DNA from: an uncultured Ruminococcus sp.
Lineage (GTDB): Bacteria > Bacillota > Clostridia > Oscillospirales > CAG-272
Assembly: GCA_902782785.1 (NCBI GenBank)
Contig: CACZOH010000092.1
Span: 1 to 9,914, forward strand
DNA: 9,914 nt
Direction of reading: 5' to 3'
In this document: positions 6,633 through 9,914 of the stretch, piece by piece
Layout of the letters: each line of letters begins with the position of its first letter
Numbering within the stretch: the first letter of the stretch is position 1
Translations under genes and position numbers: made by a program
Notes under the pieces: model-generated
The model's database searches: none
Told to the model about the DNA's origin: nothing
Seen by the model: only the letters and a program-made list of their open reading frames with translations

Positions 6633-7919
6633 TTATTCCGAGACGTCCTCCGGTAATTTCTGCTTTGCCGCGCTTATGAGTTTTTTTACGGGTATATACG
6701 ACGGGCAGACGTAGTCGCAGCAGCCGCATTCCGTACACGCCGCCGCGCCGTACTGTTTGCAAAGCGAATACTTCTTTTTTCTTGACAGCTCAGCCAGATA
6801 ATACGGCATGATCCGTGACGGGCAGACGCTGACGCATTTGCCGCAGCGCGTGCATTCCGTCATTTCCGGGATCCTTCTCCCGTCGCCGTGGTAGACCACC
6901 GTCACCGCGTCCGTTTCGGAAGATACCGGTTCGTCGGAGCTTTTCAGCGCGCGTCCGCGCATTATTCCTCCCGCTATTATGTGTCTGGCGCTGTCAAACG
7001 TGATGCCCGCGAACGTAACGAGATCGGATATCGGCGTTCCTATCGGGCAAAGCACGTTTTCCGTGTCCACGGTCACAACGCGCTCGCACTGCGGTATGCC
7101 GAACGCGACGGCGCGGAATACGGCGGACGCGGTCTCCGCGTCAAACACCGTGCATTTGGAGCGCTCCGGCTTCGCCGCGTCCGACAGTCTGACGCCGCTC
7201 ACGGCGCAGATAACGGAAAATTCCTCGTCCTGCGGGTATTTCGGCTTCACGCGTCTTACGTCGAATAACGGATCGCGCCGTGTGAGCGATTTCAGCTTCT
7301 GCAGTATCTCGCCGCTGTTTTTTTCTATAACTATCTCGCATCTTCTCACGTCAAGCGCGCGCATAAGAAGCTTTGCGCCGTTCAGCACCGCCTCCGTGTC
7401 CTCGTATAAAAGCGCCTTACGGCTCGATACGCCGGGCTCGCTTTCACAGCAGTTCAGAAAAAAACGCTCCGTATTATTGTTAGCATCTATAATCTTTTTG
7501 TATGCAAATCTTTTTGCTCCGCGGCAGGTTATGCCCGCTCGCTTTATCAGATCCGTCAGAATCTCGGGCGTCAGCTCCTCAAGCGTGCCGGAATAACCGT
7601 GCAGCTCCGTTTGTCTGCCCGCTCCGTCGGTGTCCGTAACCATACCGCAGACCGCCCCGTTTCTGTCCCTCAGATATTCTCTCACAACGCCGGAAACGCC
7701 GCTGTAGACCGGAACGGCGTCGCCCTTATAAACAAGCTCGCCCGTCTGCATATACCGCGCGACGGCGTCACCCTCCGATACCGACGGGATGAATTCCATA
7801 TCGCGTTCCTGCGAAAAATCCGTCACCGTATACGGCGGGTCGTCATACTTTTTTATTCTTTTAAGCTCGGAAAAAGCGAATTTCGGCAGGTCTATGCCGC
7901 CCGTAAAGGTCAATGCCAT
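6633..7919 (-). CDS. RnfC-family electron-transport subunit, divergent
   Basis: This 428-residue protein has the full RnfC domain order. There is an N-terminal barrel-sandwich part (TGGI start, GVSGVV at 74-79), a Complex I 51-kDa-like flavin/NADH region (about 108-250), an SLBB part with PIGTP and AGGIMRG (292-322), and two 4Fe-4S motifs. The Cys ligands are 356, 359, 362, 366 and 395, 398, 401, 405. In Rnf this peripheral subunit exchanges electrons with NAD(H). The glycine-rich loop, normally like GLGGAGFP, reads TCRGAKRFA here (131-139), and the NGAECEP motif reads NCCESEP (156-162), so the flavin or nucleotide site may be altered. ATG at 7919 is the first gene after a good promoter, with only a weak GGAC-type ribosome site. 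It heads an operon with rnfD-like and parA. Membership in RnfC is clear; activity is not. Confidence 0.9.
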   Translation of the reverse strand: MALTFTGGIDLPKFAFSELKRIKKYDDPPYTVTDFSQERDMEFIPSVSEGDAVARYMQTGELVYKGDAVPVYSGVSGVVREYLRDRNGAVCGMVTDTDGAGRQTELHGYSGTLEELTPEILTDLIKRAGITCRGAKRFAYKKIIDANNNTERFFLNCCESEPGVSSRKALLYEDTEAVLNGAKLLMRALDVRRCEIVIEKNSGEILQKLKSLTRRDPLFDVRRVKPKYPQDEEFSVICAVSGVRLSDAAKPERSKCTVFDAETASAVFRAVAFGIPQCERVVTVDTENVLCPIGTPISDLVTFAGITFDSARHIIAGGIMRGRALKSSDEPVSSETDAVTVVYHGDGRRIPEMTECTRCGKCVSVCPSRIMPYYLAELSRKKKYSLCKQYGAAACTECGCCDYVCPSYIPVKKLISAAKQKLPEDVSE

Positions 7920-7963
7920 ATTTTACGTCCGTCCCGTAATATTTCTATACTTATACAGTATAT

Positions 7964-7992
7964 ATTATATCACTTATGGTTTATCTTTACAA
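7964..7992 (-). promoter_or_regulatory. Sigma-A-type promoter for the rnfC-rnfD-parA operon
   Basis: On the minus strand TTGTAA (7992-7987) and TATAAT (7969-7964) are separated by 17 bases, and the -10 is extended by TGA just upstream. Transcription would begin near 7957, leaving a leader of under 40 bases before the rnfC-like ATG. The -35 matches the consensus at four of six positions. Confidence 0.6.
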
Positions 7993-8010
7993 TGACGCCG
8001 TCCTATATTT

Positions 8011-8032
8011 TTATAAATATTTTATAAATATT
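8011..8032. repeat. Two tandem 11-bp AT repeats in the divergent promoter region
   Basis: TTATAAATATT occurs twice without a spacer. The spacing is about one helical turn. The block lies 19-40 bases upstream of the leftward -35 hexamer and about 65 bases upstream of the rightward one. It could serve as an UP-element-like or curved AT tract, or as a regulator site, but nothing in the sequence settles that. Confidence 0.6.
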
Positions 8033-8096
8033 TTTCTTCTTCCGCTATATGCGGAGTCTGTGCGCGTTTTTTTGTTTTTGAATTTCGTTTATTCTA

Positions 8097-8125
8097 TTGC
8101 ATTTTCAAAAAAAACATGATATAAT
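8097..8125 (+). promoter_or_regulatory. Sigma-A-type promoter for the ROK kinase gene
   Basis: TTGCAT (8097-8102) and TATAAT (8120-8125) are 17 bases apart, and TGA directly precedes the -10, making it an extended -10. Transcription would begin near 8132, about 25 bases before the ATG. The -35 is weak (three of six), but the -10 is perfect. Confidence 0.6.
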
Positions 8126-8156
8126 AAAGCAAATCTGAAAACGGAGAGGTGCTATT

Positions 8157-9098
8157 ATGTATCGCATCGGGATAGATTTGGGCGGAACAAAAACAGCCGC
8201 CGCTCTGATCGATGAAAACAACAGGATAATCAACAAGCTTTCGCTGCCGACGGAGCCGGATAAGGGGAACGACAACGTTTCTCAAAACATAGCCGCGCTC
8301 GTCTTCGAGCTCTGCAGGCAGGCGGGGATAAAGCCGGCTGACGCGGAGCGTATGGGCATAGCCGCGCCCGGCGCCATAGACAGCGACACGGGCTGTATAG
8401 AGCGCGCGCACAATCTCAAAATGGAGCATTACCCTCTTGTCGACAGGGTGCGCGAGCTTACGGGTATAGCCGATATAAGGATAGAAAACGACGCAAACGC
8501 CGCGGCTCTCGGCGAAGCGGTCGCCGGAGCGGCGAAGGGAACGGAGTGCTCCGTCATGGTGACGCTCGGGACGGGCGTAGGCGGAGGCTTCATAATTGAC
8601 GGCAAGGTCTTCTCCGGCTTCAATCACATAGGCGGAGAATTCGGACATATGGTGATAGAATATAACGGACGCCGGTGCAACTGCGGAAGGCGCGGCTGCT
8701 GGGAGGCTTACAGCTCGGCGACGGCTCTCGTGAAGCGCACGAAAGAAGCGATGGAAGAAAATCCGGATTCATTGATGCACGACGTCGCAAAGGAGCTCGG
8801 CAAGGTGAACGGAAAAGTGTCGTTCATAGCCGCAAGGCGCGGCGACAAGGCGGCGGAGGCTGTAGTTGACGAATACGTTTCATATCTGTGCTGCGGCATA
8901 GTCAACGTCATAAATATGCTCCAGCCGGAGGTCCTTTGTCTCGGCGGCGGCATTTCAAACGAGGGCGACGGGCTTATGATACCGCTGCAGAAAAAGATAG
9001 ACGAGGAGATATTCGTCCGCGGCATAGGAAGAACGACCGAAATAAGGATCGCGCGGCTCGCAAACGACGCGGGTCTGATCGGCGCGGCAAATCTTTAA
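8157..9098 (+). CDS. ROK-family sugar kinase, probable glucokinase
   Basis: This 313-residue ROK kinase most likely phosphorylates glucose to glucose 6-phosphate with ATP in the cytoplasm. The ATP phosphate loop DLGGTK is at residues 7-12. ENDAN (110-114) supplies the catalytic Asp112, and LGTGVGGG is at 137-144. EFGH (161-164) and the zinc motif C-x-C-GRRG-C-W-E (Cys174, Cys176, Cys181, Glu183, with His164) give the ROK signature and sugar-binding residues. There is no N-terminal winged helix, so it is a kinase and not a NagC/XylR-type repressor. Length is typical of Gram-positive ROK glucokinases. ATG at 8157 is 7 bases after GGAGAGG and starts at the family's usual point. It is followed 22 bases later by a PAP2 gene. 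N-acetylmannosamine, fructose or another hexose is possible as substrate, because ROK specificity cannot be read safely from motifs. Confidence 0.93.
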   Translation: MYRIGIDLGGTKTAAALIDENNRIINKLSLPTEPDKGNDNVSQNIAALVFELCRQAGIKPADAERMGIAAPGAIDSDTGCIERAHNLKMEHYPLVDRVRELTGIADIRIENDANAAALGEAVAGAAKGTECSVMVTLGTGVGGGFIIDGKVFSGFNHIGGEFGHMVIEYNGRRCNCGRRGCWEAYSSATALVKRTKEAMEENPDSLMHDVAKELGKVNGKVSFIAARRGDKAAEAVVDEYVSYLCCGIVNVINMLQPEVLCLGGGISNEGDGLMIPLQKKIDEEIFVRGIGRTTEIRIARLANDAGLIGAANL

Positions 9099-9120
9099 TT
9101 ACTTTTCAAGGAGAATCGGG

Positions 9121-9914
9121 ATGTTAAAGCAAAAAAGATTTCTTATACCCGTTATTGTAATTTACGCGGTGCTGATATACGTTATGATCACAACGGCGGT
9201 CAATCCGGGCTTTGATTATTCGGTATCGCTCGCGCTCACGTCGGGCGGCGCGGTCACGTATACGATAGGAAACATACTCGAGATATGGGCGGAGCCCGTA
9301 CCTCTCATACCGCTTTGCTTCATACTTGCCATGGCGTCGGTATGCGCGATAAGGACGAAATATAAAAACAAGCTGCCGCAGATACTCGGCGGCGTGCTTC
9401 TGATAGGCGGCGCGGTGCTCTCATATCAGATAGTGGAACGCGTAGTGAAGTATTACTGCAAGCTTGAGGACATAACGGCGCCGTGGATAGTCAAAGAAGG
9501 CACGTTTGCGTCAAGTCTCTTTTGGGTAAAGGCGCTTTGCGCTCTGGCGGGCGTGCTTATGATGTTTTTGTTCGTCTTCCTTTCGGCAAAAATCAGCCAA
9601 CAGCGGCTGAAAAAGGCGCAGAGAGTGCTAATTTTCTGCATCGTATCGCTTCTTCTGGAGCTTGCGATAATCGAGGGGATGAAGACGGTATTCGGCAGGA
9701 TGAGATTCAGAGAGTGGATCCAAAATCCGACGAACGGCGGGTATTGGCCGTGGTACAGGATAAACGGCAAGCCGGCAAGCGACGCGTTCAAATCATTCCC
9801 GTCGGGACATACGGCAAGCGCGTTTCTCATAATGCCGATAACGTTTCTTTTTGACGCGTTCGGCCGCGAAAAGGCGGGCAGGACGGCGAGAATAATCCAC
9901 CTTTGCTGGGTCGC
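9121..9914 (+). CDS. PAP2-family membrane phosphatase, 3' end cut by window edge
   Basis: The first 264 residues of a polytopic PAP2 (phosphatidic acid phosphatase type 2) protein are present; such enzymes dephosphorylate lipid phosphates such as undecaprenyl diphosphate or phosphatidylglycerophosphate at the membrane. Transmembrane segments are visible at about 8-25, 58-77, 87-104, 135-155, 168-186 and 233-247. Motif 1 is K-x6-R at Lys188 to Arg195, followed by Phe196 where the family normally has Pro. Motif 2 is SFPSGHT (225-231) with the catalytic-triad His230. Motif 3 (SR-x5-H) lies beyond the window. ATG at 9121 has AAGGAG 7 bases upstream, and the gene begins 22 bases after the ROK kinase stop, so it is probably in the same operon. 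The substrate is unknown. Confidence 0.88.
   Translation, partial: MLKQKRFLIPVIVIYAVLIYVMITTAVNPGFDYSVSLALTSGGAVTYTIGNILEIWAEPVPLIPLCFILAMASVCAIRTKYKNKLPQILGGVLLIGGAVLSYQIVERVVKYYCKLEDITAPWIVKEGTFASSLFWVKALCALAGVLMMFLFVFLSAKISQQRLKKAQRVLIFCIVSLLLELAIIEGMKTVFGRMRFREWIQNPTNGGYWPWYRINGKPASDAFKSFPSGHTASAFLIMPITFLFDAFGREKAGRTARIIHLCWV

Noticed and set aside
6979..7596. Rightward open frame opposite the rnfC-like gene
   Set aside because: It is antisense to the conserved RnfC core with no start signal or recognisable domain.
8041..8082. Small inverted repeat TCCGC-TATAT-GCGGA followed by a T-rich stretch, considered as a terminator
   Set aside because: The T run begins about ten bases after the stem and no rightward gene ends upstream, so terminator function is not supported.
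8094..8648. Leftward open frame of 184 codons opposite the ROK kinase
   Set aside because: It is wholly antisense to an unmistakable ROK kinase and runs through that gene's promoter; it shows no family features.
8157..9098. ROK gene considered as a NagC/XylR-type repressor
   Set aside because: The protein begins directly with the ATP-binding DLGGTK motif and has no N-terminal winged-helix domain.

Overview
The window looks like chromosomal DNA from a low-abundance or uncultured member of the Bacillota, most likely class Clostridia. The signs are Gram-positive style ribosome binding sites, a chromosomal Soj/Spo0J (ParA/ParB) pair with matching parS sites, a SpoIID/LytB-type cell-wall protein with a Thr/Pro linker, RnfC/RnfD homologues, and frequent AUA isoleucine codons. 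I cannot name a genus. Coding density is high and no intergenic gap exceeds about 240 bases. I see no tRNA, rRNA, insertion sequence, CRISPR array or phage gene.

Layout. Seven genes run leftward (minus strand) from about 7919 to the left edge, and two run rightward from 8157 to the right edge. They diverge from a 237-base AT-rich region with a plausible sigma-A promoter facing each way. Leftward, the order is an rnfC-like gene, an rnfD-like gene with a long acidic tail, parA, a 215-base gap carrying two perfect parS palindromes, and parB. After a 188-base AT-rich gap come a two-TM protein of unknown function, a membrane-anchored MORN-repeat protein, a SpoIID/LytB-domain protein, and the 5' part of a YmdB-family phosphodiesterase gene cut by the window edge. 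Rightward are a ROK-family sugar kinase (probable glucokinase) and a PAP2-family membrane phosphatase cut by the right edge.

How the genes may work together. rnfC, rnfD and parA are joined by a 1-base gap and a 4-base GTGA overlap, so the membrane electron-transport genes and the chromosome-partition gene are probably co-transcribed and translationally coupled. ParB would load on the two parS sites in its own locus and ParA would move the origin region. The four genes after parB look like a cell-envelope group. Its members are an unknown membrane protein, an exported MORN protein and a SpoIID-type peptidoglycan enzyme, followed by a regulatory phosphodiesterase whose translation is coupled to spoIID. 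The rightward pair would phosphorylate glucose or a similar sugar and dephosphorylate a lipid phosphate. Their link to each other is only proximity.

The main oddities are the RnfC/RnfD pair without rnfG, E, A or B next to it and with a degenerate glycine loop in RnfC, its coupling to parA, the repeat-built acidic tail on RnfD, and the structured spacer between the parS sites. I did not find clear evidence of a wholly new defence or mobile system.
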